From Tolypothrix tenuis PCC 7101 (lineage in GTDB: Bacteria; Cyanobacteriota; Cyanobacteriia; Cyanobacteriales; Nostocaceae), in assembly GCF_002368295.1 (NCBI RefSeq), contig NZ_AP018250.1, positions 124,001-188,000 on the forward strand: a stretch of DNA of 64,000 nucleotides. Direction: 5' to 3'. Position numbers and translations under genes: made by a program. Shown here in pieces: positions 18,644 through 27,650 of the stretch. Positions within the stretch are counted from its first letter, which is position 1; the number at the start of each line of letters is the position of its first letter. The notes beneath the pieces are model-generated. The model searched no databases. It was given only the letters and a program-made list of their open reading frames with translations, and was not told the origin of the DNA.

Positions 18644-19360
18644 TTACTGGTTATACCAAGACTTGCGCCACTGTTTCATTTGGTTAATCTCTGCTTGCTG
18701 CGAATCAATGATACTTTGAGCCAATTTCTTGATTTCAGGACGCTGAGACTTACTCAATGCATCTTTAGCCATTGCGATCGCACTTTCATGGTGGGGAATC
18801 ATTGCATTTATGAACCGCAAGTCAAATTCAGTATCGGCGGCTCCTAAGTCCATATTCATCATCATGCCTTGCATCTGCTCGTGAGGCATTGGGACTGTTT
18901 TACCTGTTTTCGCATCATAAACCACTGGAGTACTACTTGCTTTGGGATACCAAGCTGTGCGCCATTGTTTCAACTGGGCAATTTCTTGATCTTGAGCTTT
19001 GATGATTTCCGAAGCTAGCTTTTTAATTTCAGGACGTTTCGATTTTTGCTGTGCTTGTTTTGCCATTTCTACCGCCCCTTGATGGTGCGGAATCATCGCA
19101 TCAATAAAGCGCAAATCATAATTGGCATCGGCTGAACCTAAATTCATTGTCATGTTGTGGTTCATCGTGCTAGCACCATGATTCATCATGCCACCGTCAT
19201 GATTCATCGGTTGCTTGTCACTAGTATCAGTAGCGGTGGTATTAGGGTTTGATGCTTGGTTTTGAGAATTGGTTGTAGAACAGGCTGTTAACACGCTAAT
19301 GCTCAAAGAGGTAATCGCTACTAAGGCTAATGACAAAAATCTATTTATTAAATTAAACAT
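18644..19360 (-). CDS. DUF305-family lipoprotein, two repeats
   Basis: A 238-residue lipoprotein: hydrophobic signal (MFNLINRFLSLALVAITSLSISV) and lipobox LTAC. A Met/His-rich stretch follows (MNHDGGMMNHGASTMNHNM), then two tandem DUF305 units. Each unit has the family core DLRFIDAMIPHHQGAVEMAK or DLRFINAMIPHHESAIAMAK and ends in a KQWR motif. DUF305 proteins are four-helix-bundle, often metal-induced exported proteins; the closest concept is CopM of cyanobacteria, a periplasmic copper binder. I start at ATG 19360 instead of TTG 19366. Operator E lies 61 nt upstream. A copper-buffering role is likely but inferred. Confidence 0.82.
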   Translation of the reverse strand: MFNLINRFLSLALVAITSLSISVLTACSTTNSQNQASNPNTTATDTSDKQPMNHDGGMMNHGASTMNHNMTMNLGSADANYDLRFIDAMIPHHQGAVEMAKQAQQKSKRPEIKKLASEIIKAQDQEIAQLKQWRTAWYPKASSTPVVYDAKTGKTVPMPHEQMQGMMMNMDLGAADTEFDLRFINAMIPHHESAIAMAKDALSKSQRPEIKKLAQSIIDSQQAEINQMKQWRKSWYNQ

Positions 19361-19420
19361 TTGCAAAATAACTAATTATTTAGAATACACTATTGCCACT
19401 ATATAGTTTGACAGACAAAA

Positions 19421-19438
19421 ATGAAATCAGGATGAAAT
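19421..19438 (-). promoter_or_regulatory. Direct-repeat operator E
   Basis: ATGAAAT at 19421-19427 and 19432-19438, spacer CAGG, 61 nt upstream of the DUF305 lipoprotein gene. Confidence 0.72.
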
Positions 19439-19525
19439 CTAATCTTGTTTATGGCACGCAGCAGTTCTAAAAGATAGAAATTTGTACTAAGGTTTTTAAT
19501 TACAAAAATACTTATGGATACTTAA

Positions 19526-19543
19526 ATGAAATTAGGATGAAAT
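19526..19543. promoter_or_regulatory. Direct-repeat operator F
   Basis: ATGAAAT at 19526-19532 and 19537-19543, spacer TAGG. It lies in the divergent region between the DUF305 gene and the Cys-rich gene, 139 nt before the latter. It could serve either; relative to the plus-strand gene it is inverted compared with the other five. Confidence 0.6.
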
Positions 19544-19681
19544 AGTTATAGCTAATTAGTAATAAATATTCTTTATATCACGAGACAGAGGCAAGCATAT
19601 TAGTAATTTTTTAACTTAAGGGCGAAGAGGTACGAATACTACCTCTTGTAAAATTAATAACCTGAAATCGGAGGTCTAACT

Positions 19682-20035
19682 ATGACGACAACTCAATCTC
19701 ACCAATCCTTGCTTGAAACTTGCATAGAGGCTTGCTTTACTTGCCTACGCGACTGTGAAAACTGTGCCGATGCTTGCTTAAATAGCAATATGGTACAGAT
19801 GATGGCTCAATGTATTAAGCTATGCCGAGACTGTGCTGATACCTGCGCTCTCTGCGCCCGTTTCATGTCGCGCAATTCGGATCTCCATACTCAAATGTGT
19901 GGAGTCTGTGCGGAAGCTTGCGATCGCTGTGCTAGCGAATGTGAAAAACACGATAGCGACCATTGTAAACGCTGTGCTGCATCTTGTCGTCGCTGCGCCG
20001 AGTCTTGTCGCCAAATGGCAACAGCTATGGTGTAA
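19682..20035 (+). CDS. Cys-rich four-helix-bundle copper-binding protein (Csp-like, DUF326)
   Basis: A 117-residue cytosolic protein with 21 cysteines arranged as repeated CxxxC and CxxC units along helices (CIEACFTCLRDCENCADAC, then CIKLCRDCADTCALC, CGVCAEACDRC, CKRCAASCRRCAESC). This is the pattern of Csp/DUF326 proteins, which line a helix bundle with Cys thiolates and store many Cu(I) ions. No signal peptide is seen, which matches the cytosolic Csp3 subtype. ATG 19682 has a GGAGG at 19670-19674. It is divergent from the DUF305 gene and has an operator copy upstream, so it probably belongs to the same metal-responsive regulon. Confidence 0.85.
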   Translation: MTTTQSHQSLLETCIEACFTCLRDCENCADACLNSNMVQMMAQCIKLCRDCADTCALCARFMSRNSDLHTQMCGVCAEACDRCASECEKHDSDHCKRCAASCRRCAESCRQMATAMV

Positions 20036-20286
20036 GTATGTATAATTGCTGACTGCTGCGTTGCAATTTATTTATGCTGTGGTCAGCGATCGCAATTTAA
20101 ATAAAAGTACTAAACAGCATTATTATATTTTTTACTGCTTATACTTTTAAGATACAAATATTTTATATTTAAACAAATACTTTTTATTTTTTAAATAAAT
20201 TTAGATATATTGAAATTTACTCAAATAGAATATGTAATTAAATTTCTTATTAGAAGCTGTAACTACCTATCATAAATTACTATAAA

Positions 20287-20352
20287 AAAGTCGTGATAAT
20301 AGAAACTACGACTTTAACTAACGCCTATTTGCTAAAACAGCAAGTAGGTATC
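20287..20352 (+). promoter_or_regulatory. Leader with two hairpins and the CTNACGC motif before the helicase gene
   Basis: Hairpin one pairs AAGTCGT (20288-20294) with ACGACTT (20308-20314). The motif CTAACGCC follows at 20318-20325. Hairpin two is a 10-bp stem (20324-20333 with 20339-20348, one G-U) ending 9 nt before ATG 20358, then CTTTTT. A stem and T run in front of the start codon look like an attenuator. The rest of 20036-20286 is AT-rich with no gene. Confidence 0.5.
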
Positions 20353-20357
20353 TTTTT

Positions 20358-23078
20358 ATGAACCAGCCTGAATGGTTAGAAGCAAACAAGCAGGTTTATT
20401 CCAAAGAACATGGTGTTATCCATATCGCCGCCATCATAGAGAAAAATCTTTACTTTAAAAAGGGTAGTTTAAACCAAATTATTTTCGACTGGGAGCATGA
20501 AGTAAATAGCGGTAATTTATTACCTCTAAACCAAGCACCAATAGGTAAAAGTATTCTCTACCAAGAGATAGCTGCTATTCTTAATGGATCTGGAAAATTA
20601 CAAAGCTGCGAAGTAATTCCTGCTCAAGAAGCTAAACTTTATCCCATCCCAGATGATATTCACCCTCTAGTTAAACTAGCCCTAAGCAAGTCAGGAATCA
20701 GTCAATTATATTCTCATCAAGTCGAGGCATGGCAAGCTTACAAAAAAGGAGAAGATATAATTCTCCAAACTCCTACCAGCAGTGGTAAAAGTATCTCTTT
20801 TCTCATTCCAATCATTCACGAGTGTCTAAAGGGTAAATCAGCTTTAGTATTTTTTAACTTGAAAGCACTTGCATTTGACCAGGTAGAGAAAATACGTTCC
20901 TTTGTTAGCCACTTAGATGAAAATATTCGCCCTCAAATTCTCAATATTAATGGTGATATTCCTCCCCAGGAGCGCAAACAACTTTACAGCAATCAACCCT
21001 CAATTTTATGCGTGACTCCCGATGTATGGAACCACGAACTTAACAACTTTCAATTTGATTCAAATTGGGGATTTAGAGAAACAATCAGAAAACTTTCAAT
21101 CATTGTCTGTGACGAAATGCACTTTTATCAAGGCATATTTGGTTCGCATTTTGCACTACTTAATCGGCGAACTCAACTTATGATAGAGTCTGTCGGCAAT
21201 GATATTTCAAAATTACAATACATCTTCGCTTCTGCAACAATTAGTAACAGCAGCGAAATTGCCCAGAAGATATCTAATCGAGAAGAACAAAGTAACCTTG
21301 CTATTATTGACCAAAGTGGGGCAAAACGCTCGGAGATTACTTTTATTAGCCTCAAACCACGGAACAATACATTTTACCAAACTGCCCAAGTCGCAGCTAT
21401 GCTCGTAAGTAAAGGCATAGTCGGGATTTGTTTCTGCGATAGTAGAGAACTAGTTAAGGTTTTAACTAATGCCATCCGTAAAGCTTTAATCGAGATGCAA
21501 CTGCCCCATCTGGGAGAAACCATCTCAGCATTTTATGGGAGCATGAAGGCAAATCAGCGTAACAAAATTATTGCAGATATACAAAGCGGGAAGGTCAAGT
21601 TCATTATATCCACAAGTGCTTTGGAAGCGGGTCTAGATATTGGGTGTATTGATGCAACTATCGTACATAGTTACCCCGGCTCAATTCTTGGCTTTCGCCA
21701 AAGGGCAGGACGTGCGGGGAGGCAGGAAGCAGGACTATTGGTGTTTATTCCGTCGAAAAGGTCGATTATGGATTCTTACTACGCCAATTACCCAGAACGC
21801 CTTTTATCCGATCCTCCAGAAATTATCAACTTTAACCACAATTATGAAACAACTTTGGCGCAGCATATTCTCGCTTGTTGCAAAGAAAGTAAGCCGACAC
21901 AAGCTCAAATTGCCCGACATTTTGGTAGTTCTGGTAATGCGATCGCGCGACAGTTAATCGGTGATAATCAACTAATCTTCAGCTACAATCAAAGACTGAC
22001 AACTAATCGAAATCTCGGTTATGTCCACTCAAAAATTAAAGTTAGAGGCAACACTGACCAAAACATCAGTTATATCAATCAAGATAGCGCAGAAGAGTTT
22101 GAGGAAAGTTCGGCATCTTCTGCACTAAGAGAAGTTTACCCTGGTGCAATATATCTTGCTCAAGATTTCGACGGCAACCCCGTACAGTATAAATCACAAG
22201 AACTAAATTTAACCGAAGGGAAAGCAATTCTCAAGCCAATTGAAGCAACCAATTTATTTAGTCGTCCTGAAGGAAGCCTAAATTTCGAGGAAATTAAAAT
22301 TGTCGGGGAAGCCAAAATTATCAATCTTCCCCAAGGGGCTGCTAGATTTACACCTGTTTCAGCCAAAATCAAAGAAGAAATTTCTGGCTACAACTTGTAC
22401 AGGCTGGAACAAAAATGGACTTGCAGTAGTAACAGATGTCGCAACTTCAATTTAAATTTACCTGGACACTTACAAACTTGTCCTGCTTGTAAAACCCAAC
22501 TGGTTGAACGAGAATTTGTCGAACTCTTGGAGGAAAATAAATACGAAGAATCACTTGCTCTTAACTACAATACATTCTGCGTCAGAGTTGAAATTAACGC
22601 TGACGCACGAAAATATTTTTCAGTTTTGGTCAAAAATCACAGAAAAGAAATACTTAATAAACAGAAATATATTACCAATGAGGAGAAACAACTATTTGAA
22701 AGCAATGAAACCCAAATTTGCGTTCATACTCTCGCTCATCACCTTATACTCAGTTTACCACTTGTCGAACATGGAGCAAACAGTCGAGATATAGATTTCA
22801 TGTTAGTAGAAGTGCCATCTAATACTAGGATAGTTGGTTATTTCTTTGATGCTTGTGAACATGGTACAGGTATGTGCGATACCCTCATCAAGTATTTAGA
22901 GACTGCCTTTATTAAGGCAAAGTTTCTAGTCGATAATTGTCCTTGTAAATACGGCTGCTCTTCTTGTACAACAATTCAACGCTGTCCTGATGATAACGAA
23001 GCACTGTTTAAATCAGTTGGGTTATCTCTACTAAAGGAAATAATCAATCCAACAGAGACAAGAACTATTAATCAATAG
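20358..23078 (+). CDS. DEAD/DEAH-box helicase with C-terminal DUF1998 (MrfA/YprA-like)
   Basis: A 906-residue superfamily 2 helicase. Visible motifs: Q-like region before LYSHQVEAW, motif I PTSSGKS (about residue 140), motif II DEMH, motif III SATIS, motif V ISTSALEAGLDIG and motif VI RQRAGRAGRQ. The C-terminal half ends with a DUF1998-type zinc module: CSSNRCRNF and CPACKTQ, and later HGTGMCDTLIKY with CPCKYGCSSC and CPDD. This is the layout of MrfA (YprA) and Hrq1-like 3'-5' helicases, which act in DNA repair. On this plasmid it may unwind DNA for replication or repair. It carries the same leader motif as several replication genes, supporting a core plasmid role. Confidence 0.85.
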   Translation: MNQPEWLEANKQVYSKEHGVIHIAAIIEKNLYFKKGSLNQIIFDWEHEVNSGNLLPLNQAPIGKSILYQEIAAILNGSGKLQSCEVIPAQEAKLYPIPDDIHPLVKLALSKSGISQLYSHQVEAWQAYKKGEDIILQTPTSSGKSISFLIPIIHECLKGKSALVFFNLKALAFDQVEKIRSFVSHLDENIRPQILNINGDIPPQERKQLYSNQPSILCVTPDVWNHELNNFQFDSNWGFRETIRKLSIIVCDEMHFYQGIFGSHFALLNRRTQLMIESVGNDISKLQYIFASATISNSSEIAQKISNREEQSNLAIIDQSGAKRSEITFISLKPRNNTFYQTAQVAAMLVSKGIVGICFCDSRELVKVLTNAIRKALIEMQLPHLGETISAFYGSMKANQRNKIIADIQSGKVKFIISTSALEAGLDIGCIDATIVHSYPGSILGFRQRAGRAGRQEAGLLVFIPSKRSIMDSYYANYPERLLSDPPEIINFNHNYETTLAQHILACCKESKPTQAQIARHFGSSGNAIARQLIGDNQLIFSYNQRLTTNRNLGYVHSKIKVRGNTDQNISYINQDSAEEFEESSASSALREVYPGAIYLAQDFDGNPVQYKSQELNLTEGKAILKPIEATNLFSRPEGSLNFEEIKIVGEAKIINLPQGAARFTPVSAKIKEEISGYNLYRLEQKWTCSSNRCRNFNLNLPGHLQTCPACKTQLVEREFVELLEENKYEESLALNYNTFCVRVEINADARKYFSVLVKNHRKEILNKQKYITNEEKQLFESNETQICVHTLAHHLILSLPLVEHGANSRDIDFMLVEVPSNTRIVGYFFDACEHGTGMCDTLIKYLETAFIKAKFLVDNCPCKYGCSSCTTIQRCPDDNEALFKSVGLSLLKEIINPTETRTINQ

Positions 23079-23083
23079 TTAAG

Positions 23084-23118
23084 ATAATCCTATCCAGCTT
23101 GGGTAGGATTATTTTTTT
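23084..23118 (+). terminator. Rho-independent terminator after the helicase gene
   Basis: A 12-bp stem with one G-U pair (23084-23095 with 23101-23112), a 5-nt loop and a run of seven T. It starts 6 nt after the stop codon. Confidence 0.85.
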
Positions 23119-23133
23119 AGTAATTCAACCACA

Positions 23134-23183
23134 TACATCGCTTACGCACAAGATTGATGAAAGTTTTGAGAATAAGCGATGTA
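23134..23183 (+). promoter_or_regulatory. Leader with CTNACGCA motif and a stem enclosing the start codon
   Basis: An 11-bp perfect stem (23134-23144 with 23173-23183) includes both the GCTTA of the motif GCTTACGCA (23140-23148) and the ATG at 23179-23181. The start codon would be sequestered in the folded RNA. Confidence 0.5.
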
Positions 23184-23925
23184 CGTCGAACTATTAGCTG
23201 ATTCAAATCCAAACTCTAAAAGATTTCAAATTATTCACGCACCATCATATTTACTTACAGAAACAAATTTTCAAATAGGAGATTTTGTCGATTCTAACAA
23301 TATTGATTTTATTATAAATTATGCTGTTAATCTAGGGTATCAGGTGAAAATAACCCATCCTGAAATCCCACAATACAATGAATATCCTCTTCCCAAAATC
23401 AGTGATGAACTAGCTGATTTGATAATTAATTATCCATCAGACTTAAAACTGCGAACTAATGGGATGGTTTTTGAACAAAGGGCATATTTAATGTCTAAGG
23501 TTTACGATGAAGTGTGCCAAAATCTTGAATCAAAAGCTCTTTTAAGAGAAGCAGAGTATTGGCTGATAAATTACGCACGAGAAGTAATTGCCAAACAATG
23601 TCATTACTTACCAGATATCCTAATGAAATTAGATAACCCAACTGTGAGAGCAATGGCAATAGATACACTCATGCTCTGGCAACCAGATTGGAACAATGCT
23701 ATCTCTCAATATAGAGGAAGTAGATTTGAGGCTGGCAATAATGAGTTTGAGGTTATCAGCTACTATCACAATCAAAAAAAGAAGGGTAGGGAGGGGATAA
23801 TGGTACTGTGCAAGGTAACAAAAACTATGAATAACCATCTTGAATTTCCTACCTTTCCTTGCAATGCAAACTGTACTCTTGGGACTTATCAAGTCGAAAA
23901 TGCACTTAACAAAAGATTGGCTTAA
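23179..23925 (+). CDS. Protein of unknown function
   Basis: A 248-residue soluble protein that I do not recognise. No signal peptide or membrane segment. The N-terminal half is mixed alpha/beta (MYVELLADSNPNSKRFQIIHAP, DFIINYAVNLGYQVKITHPE); the middle is helical (EQRAYLMSKVYDEVCQNLESKALLREAEYWLINYAREVIAKQ) and could be HEAT-like. Three cysteines lie near the C-terminus (VLCKV, PCNANC). It follows a terminator, has its own leader with the plasmid motif, and has no strong Shine-Dalgarno. It precedes an IS66 element. Confidence 0.7.
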   Translation: MYVELLADSNPNSKRFQIIHAPSYLLTETNFQIGDFVDSNNIDFIINYAVNLGYQVKITHPEIPQYNEYPLPKISDELADLIINYPSDLKLRTNGMVFEQRAYLMSKVYDEVCQNLESKALLREAEYWLINYAREVIAKQCHYLPDILMKLDNPTVRAMAIDTLMLWQPDWNNAISQYRGSRFEAGNNEFEVISYYHNQKKKGREGIMVLCKVTKTMNNHLEFPTFPCNANCTLGTYQVENALNKRLA

Positions 23926-23966
23926 AACATAATCACCATCTGAAATATTTATATTATAAAAAATCA

Positions 23967-23995
23967 ATTACTACCAGTAAATTACTGGTAGTAAT
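23967..23995. terminator. Perfect 13-bp palindrome after the unknown gene
   Basis: Stem 23967-23979 with 23983-23995 and a 3-nt loop, 41 nt after the stop at 23925. A-rich flanks on the plus strand give a T run only when read on the minus strand, so direction is uncertain. Confidence 0.5.
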
Positions 23996-24097
23996 AAAAA
24001 AGATGTTCAGATGACGCTTTGTGTATCATCTGAGAGTGCGATAAGCGAAGCTTAAGCCTTCGGCTATCGCAAATGTTGGATTTGTCAACACAACCCA

Positions 24098-26007
24098 AGC
24101 TCGACTTTATCCATTTGAAGTTGGAGCCATTCTCAACGTAGTAGTTCACAGGATTGAAAGTGTTACCAAGTCTTTTAAGTACACATAGATGGTAAATTAA
24201 GGGGCATGGATGAAAACTGCCTCGCCTACGGAATAGAAATATCCGACTCAGATTGGGAAAAAACTCCAGCCAGTGTCAAACAACTGGTGGAGAAAATGGA
24301 GCAGTACATAAAAGAATCGGACAAAAGGTTTGCAGATTTAGAAGCCAAATACCAAGAACTATTAGAAAAAATCAATCGAACCTCAAAAAACTCGTCATCT
24401 GCGCCTTCATCAGACCCACTCAATACCGAAAAACAAAAACAAAAAAACAAGAGTGATAAAAAGCGAGGCGGTCAACCAGGACATAAGGGGCATAGTCGCC
24501 ATCTGTATGAGGTGTCCGAATGTGAGAGCGTTTTAGAACACCACCCAGAAACTTGTAATTGTTGTGGGGAGAAGTTAGTCGGAGTTGATAGCAATCCCTA
24601 TCGGCATCAGATAGTAGAAATTCCACCGATAAATCCTATAATCGTAGAACACCGTCTGCATCAACTGGAATGCCGAAATTGTGGCACTTTAACCCGTGCG
24701 AAATTACCACAAGATGTGGCAACCCGTGGCTATGGTGTAAGGGTAGTCGCTCTAGTGGCAGTATTGAGTGGACTATACCGCCATAGTACCCGGATGGTAC
24801 AAAGCGCGATGCAGGATATTTTTGGAATCACGATGTGCTTGGGTACAGTCAATAAACTCAAGAAAGAAGCCAGCGATGCAATTGAATCTGCGGTATGGGA
24901 AGCAAAAACATACGTACAAAACTCTCCTGTAGTTGGAGCCGATGAAACAAGCTTTAGCCAAGGAAACGTTGATGGATTTAATCAAAAAAACCGAAAAGCT
25001 TGGCTCTGGGTAGCAGTTACTCCACTAGTAACATTTTTTCAAATTACATTGTCTCGTTGTACGGTTACAGCAAAAAATCTACTGGGGGAAAAATTTGGGG
25101 GGATTTTAAACTCAGATCGATATGCATCCTACAATTGGGTTAGTTTGGAACAACGACAATTGTGCTGGGCACATTTGAAGAGAGAATTCATCAAAATATC
25201 GGAGCGGACTGGAGTATCCCACGATATTGGCAATGCTCTGGTTCAACAACAAGAAAAACTATTTGAACTGTGGCATCGGATTCGAGATGGAACATTGAGC
25301 CGTGATGAGTTTCGACAATTAGTCACTCCGATTCGTGATGCCATCAAATCTTCTCTACAAGAGGCTGCCGATTATAAGATTAGTTCTCAAGAAAAAACTC
25401 CACTGGCTAAAACTGTCCGTACCTGTCGTCAACTTTTAAAAGTTGAACCTGCTTTGTGGTTGTTTGTGACAGTTGAAGGTGTCGAACCAACCAATAATGC
25501 TGCTGAGAGAGCCATTAGACCTGCTGTCATTTGGCGGCGTACTAGTTTTGGTTCTCAAACTCAAGGGGGCAGTAATTTTGTCGCCCGAATGTTAACCGTT
25601 GTGACAACACTGAAGTCTCAACGTCGAAATGTCTTGGAATTCATGACTCAAGCCGTTAGTGCTAAACGCCAGAGTCAACCAACTCCTTCTTTACTTCCTC
25701 ATGTCCCGGTTGCGGTTGTTGCTGTCAAAAATGCTGCTTAATACACACGAAGTTATACAGATTTATTTTCCGAATTGAATCAGCCTTCTTTTCATCTTTA
25801 ACTCTTTGATTTTGAAGCGTTTTGCGGTTTTATTTTTTGTGTTATCCCCGTGATCTATTACTTCTCAACGGTGTTTGGATTGCAGCCAAGGAGCTAAACT
25901 TTTTCACACATGTGATGTTATACCGCCATCCAGAAAATTATAGAAAAAATCTGGTAAGCCAGAACCATTGTTATGTAAAGGTTCTAGCATTTGGATAAAG
26001 TCGAGCT
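24098..26007 (+). mobile_element. IS66-family insertion sequence
   Basis: An element of about 1.9 kb bounded by 16-bp perfect inverted repeats AGCTCGACTTTATCCA (24098-24113) and its complement (25992-26007). It carries one long transposase gene with no TnpA/TnpB companions, as in the smaller IS66 branch. The 8 bases on the two sides (24090-24097 and 26008-26015) do not match, so I cannot show a target duplication; the ends may have rearranged since insertion or my IR boundaries may be short. The 3' non-coding part (25742-25991) holds no further gene. Confidence 0.75.
24206..25741 (+). CDS. tnpC: IS66-family transposase (TnpC)
   Basis: A 511-residue DDE transposase. Order: N-terminal coiled coil (about 20-60), a linker with the typical GGQPGHKGHSR motif, a zinc-binding motif (CNCCGEKL then CRNCG), a helix-turn-helix region and the catalytic core. 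Catalytic residues are visible at VVGADETSFSQ (first Asp), LNSDRYASYN (second Asp) and NNAAERAIRPAVIWRRTSFGSQ (Glu). Length and motifs are complete, so the element may still be active. Confidence 0.92.
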   Translation: MDENCLAYGIEISDSDWEKTPASVKQLVEKMEQYIKESDKRFADLEAKYQELLEKINRTSKNSSSAPSSDPLNTEKQKQKNKSDKKRGGQPGHKGHSRHLYEVSECESVLEHHPETCNCCGEKLVGVDSNPYRHQIVEIPPINPIIVEHRLHQLECRNCGTLTRAKLPQDVATRGYGVRVVALVAVLSGLYRHSTRMVQSAMQDIFGITMCLGTVNKLKKEASDAIESAVWEAKTYVQNSPVVGADETSFSQGNVDGFNQKNRKAWLWVAVTPLVTFFQITLSRCTVTAKNLLGEKFGGILNSDRYASYNWVSLEQRQLCWAHLKREFIKISERTGVSHDIGNALVQQQEKLFELWHRIRDGTLSRDEFRQLVTPIRDAIKSSLQEAADYKISSQEKTPLAKTVRTCRQLLKVEPALWLFVTVEGVEPTNNAAERAIRPAVIWRRTSFGSQTQGGSNFVARMLTVVTTLKSQRRNVLEFMTQAVSAKRQSQPTPSLLPHVPVAVVAVKNAA

Positions 26008-26024
26008 AAGCGTCCCGCCGATAA

Positions 26025-27215
26025 TTATTTGGGGTTCTTTTTCTTTTGCTTGTACCGCTCTAAATGGTCAGGGAAAAAATCATTCATATCGTAGAGTCTA
26101 AAAGGGTTAGGGTCATCATGTAAGAGACTCCATCCCTGATTGCTAGCTTTTCCGTCAACAGTGCAGGTAAACCATGAATCTTCCCACTTCATGGGCAATA
26201 TTTCGATCCGCTTACCCTTCTCAACATACACAGTTGCGTTAGGTGTAGTTTTGATAATGCTGCTAGCGATCTCGCTAAGAAATCTTGCAGGTGAAAAAAT
26301 AGCTTTATATCCAAAGTGTTGACCAAAGATGCACCCCAGTTCGTAAAAATCTAGATCCTGTCGTTCCTCTGTCCACCCATCACACATACATCGATACCGA
26401 TGATGTAGCAAATCTCGCTCGACAGCTAGCACACCAGAACGGACTAAGACTTCTACACCATATTTTTTTGTTGCAAGGGAAGACGGTTTCAACCCTACGA
26501 GTGCATAAGAATAGTCAATATACCGTGTATCTTTCACCTCAAACCCCTTATATGGGGTGGTATTAGCTTCCCAGTCTAAATCCCAGGTACATGAAGTTTT
26601 CCCACCCCCACCGCCAAACAAGTAGTTCTCATCTTGAAAAAACGCTCTAGCCATTTCATCAAGGGATGGAACATAATCACTAACAGATTTATGCCCCCAT
26701 CTCTCCTCAAACTGGTTAGCGTAAATAACATTAAAGCGAATATCATCGCGATGATGTTTGAAATCTAATACAAGCAGCGTCAGGCACTCCTCAAACAGCG
26801 ACGAGCCATCAGTTGCGATATGGATAAACTCAAAATCAGTAAATCCTTTTCCCTTGAAAACAAAGGTATAGACAGGCTTATCTCCCCGTGAAATGTAATC
26901 CATGAACGTATCATCTTCATTCTCAATATGCGCGAAAATGGCGGCGATGCGGTTGAAGTTCCGAATTAGAAACCGGAAGATTCCGGTTTCACAGGTTACA
27001 CTACCTGTTTTCACGATCGTCATGCCGTAGGGGGTTTGATAGTTGGCTTGTCGGGGCTTGTCTGACTCTAAAGCCAGCGCATATTCCACCAAGGCTGATG
27101 TAACTACCATCGAATCATTGATGAGTCCGGGACGGTGTTTGCGAATTGTCTCAATTGCCTTGGCAATCTCGTCATTCTGGACAACCTGTAAGCGAGGGCG
27201 TGAAAGTGCCATCAT
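26025..27215 (-). CDS. RHH-type DNA-binding protein with large unknown C-terminal domain
   Basis: A protein of about 396 residues. I start at ATG 27215 (MMALSRPRLQVVQNDE); the longer frame to 27296 would place an unlikely hydrophobic stretch across the operator. The first 50 residues fit a ribbon-helix-helix domain: strand RLQVVQ, helix NDEIAKAIETIRKHRPG, helix NDSMVVTSALVEYALAL. The remaining 340 residues are not recognised; they contain a Gly-rich loop (LFGGGGGK), CMCDGWTEE and many aromatic residues. A perfect 23-bp inverted repeat lies over its promoter, so autoregulation is very likely. It could be a copy-number, replication-initiation or partition protein, but I cannot assign it. Confidence 0.6.
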   Translation of the reverse strand: MMALSRPRLQVVQNDEIAKAIETIRKHRPGLINDSMVVTSALVEYALALESDKPRQANYQTPYGMTIVKTGSVTCETGIFRFLIRNFNRIAAIFAHIENEDDTFMDYISRGDKPVYTFVFKGKGFTDFEFIHIATDGSSLFEECLTLLVLDFKHHRDDIRFNVIYANQFEERWGHKSVSDYVPSLDEMARAFFQDENYLFGGGGGKTSCTWDLDWEANTTPYKGFEVKDTRYIDYSYALVGLKPSSLATKKYGVEVLVRSGVLAVERDLLHHRYRCMCDGWTEERQDLDFYELGCIFGQHFGYKAIFSPARFLSEIASSIIKTTPNATVYVEKGKRIEILPMKWEDSWFTCTVDGKASNQGWSLLHDDPNPFRLYDMNDFFPDHLERYKQKKKNPK

Positions 27216-27220
27216 AACAA

Positions 27221-27276
27221 CTTCTTTTTTGTACTCATTTTGAACTATTATACTCAAAATGAGTACAAAAAAGAAG
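27221..27276 (-). promoter_or_regulatory. Perfect 23-bp inverted-repeat operator over a promoter
   Basis: Arms 27221-27243 and 27254-27276 are perfect complements (CTTCTTTTTT then GTACTCATTTTGA). The 10-bp spacer and edges, read on the minus strand, give GTATAATAGT, a good -10 element. The arm ends 5 nt before the chosen start codon. Binding here would block both promoter and translation start. Confidence 0.75.
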
Positions 27277-27650
27277 GTTAAACTCAGATATTGCACCTAG
27301 TCAGGTAAACACGTAAAAAACAAATGAAGATAGCAAAATATTACAGCAGTTGAAGAAGCACGACTAAGTATAGCTCCGTAGTTAAATAGACTAAACAAGG
27401 CAGGGATACTACATATTCAGCAACAAAAACGACTGGTTGTTGGGATGGTGCTGGGAGCATCATCGGCAAGAGATATGCTCAACATAAAATTGTCAAAGAA
27501 ATTTGCTATATGTGCCATTAAGGACTGGCAATTGGGGGTAATTTCTACGTCAAGAGAAATATAAAACAAATGATGGGTAGAGTTCGCATCATTCAAGTAG
27601 AACCAGAGCCAACAGAAATGAAAACCACTACATAAACTAACGCAATAAGC
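27277..27650. other. Spacer before the primase operon
   Basis: About 370 nt with no gene I can support. A 21-codon plus-strand frame (27570-27635, starting MMGRVRIIQ) is open but has no ribosome-binding site; it may be a fragment of a lost gene. The motif ACTAACGCA lies at 27636-27644 followed by a small ACGC/GCGT hairpin that overlaps the GTG at 27651. Confidence 0.45.

Noticed and set aside
24082..26023. Target-site duplication for the IS66 element
   Set aside because: The 8 bases on each side of the best inverted repeats do not match, so no duplication can be claimed.
27570..27635. 21-codon frame just upstream of the primase gene
   Set aside because: Too short, no ribosome-binding site, and it may be a leftover of a deleted gene; mentioned only in the spacer entry.
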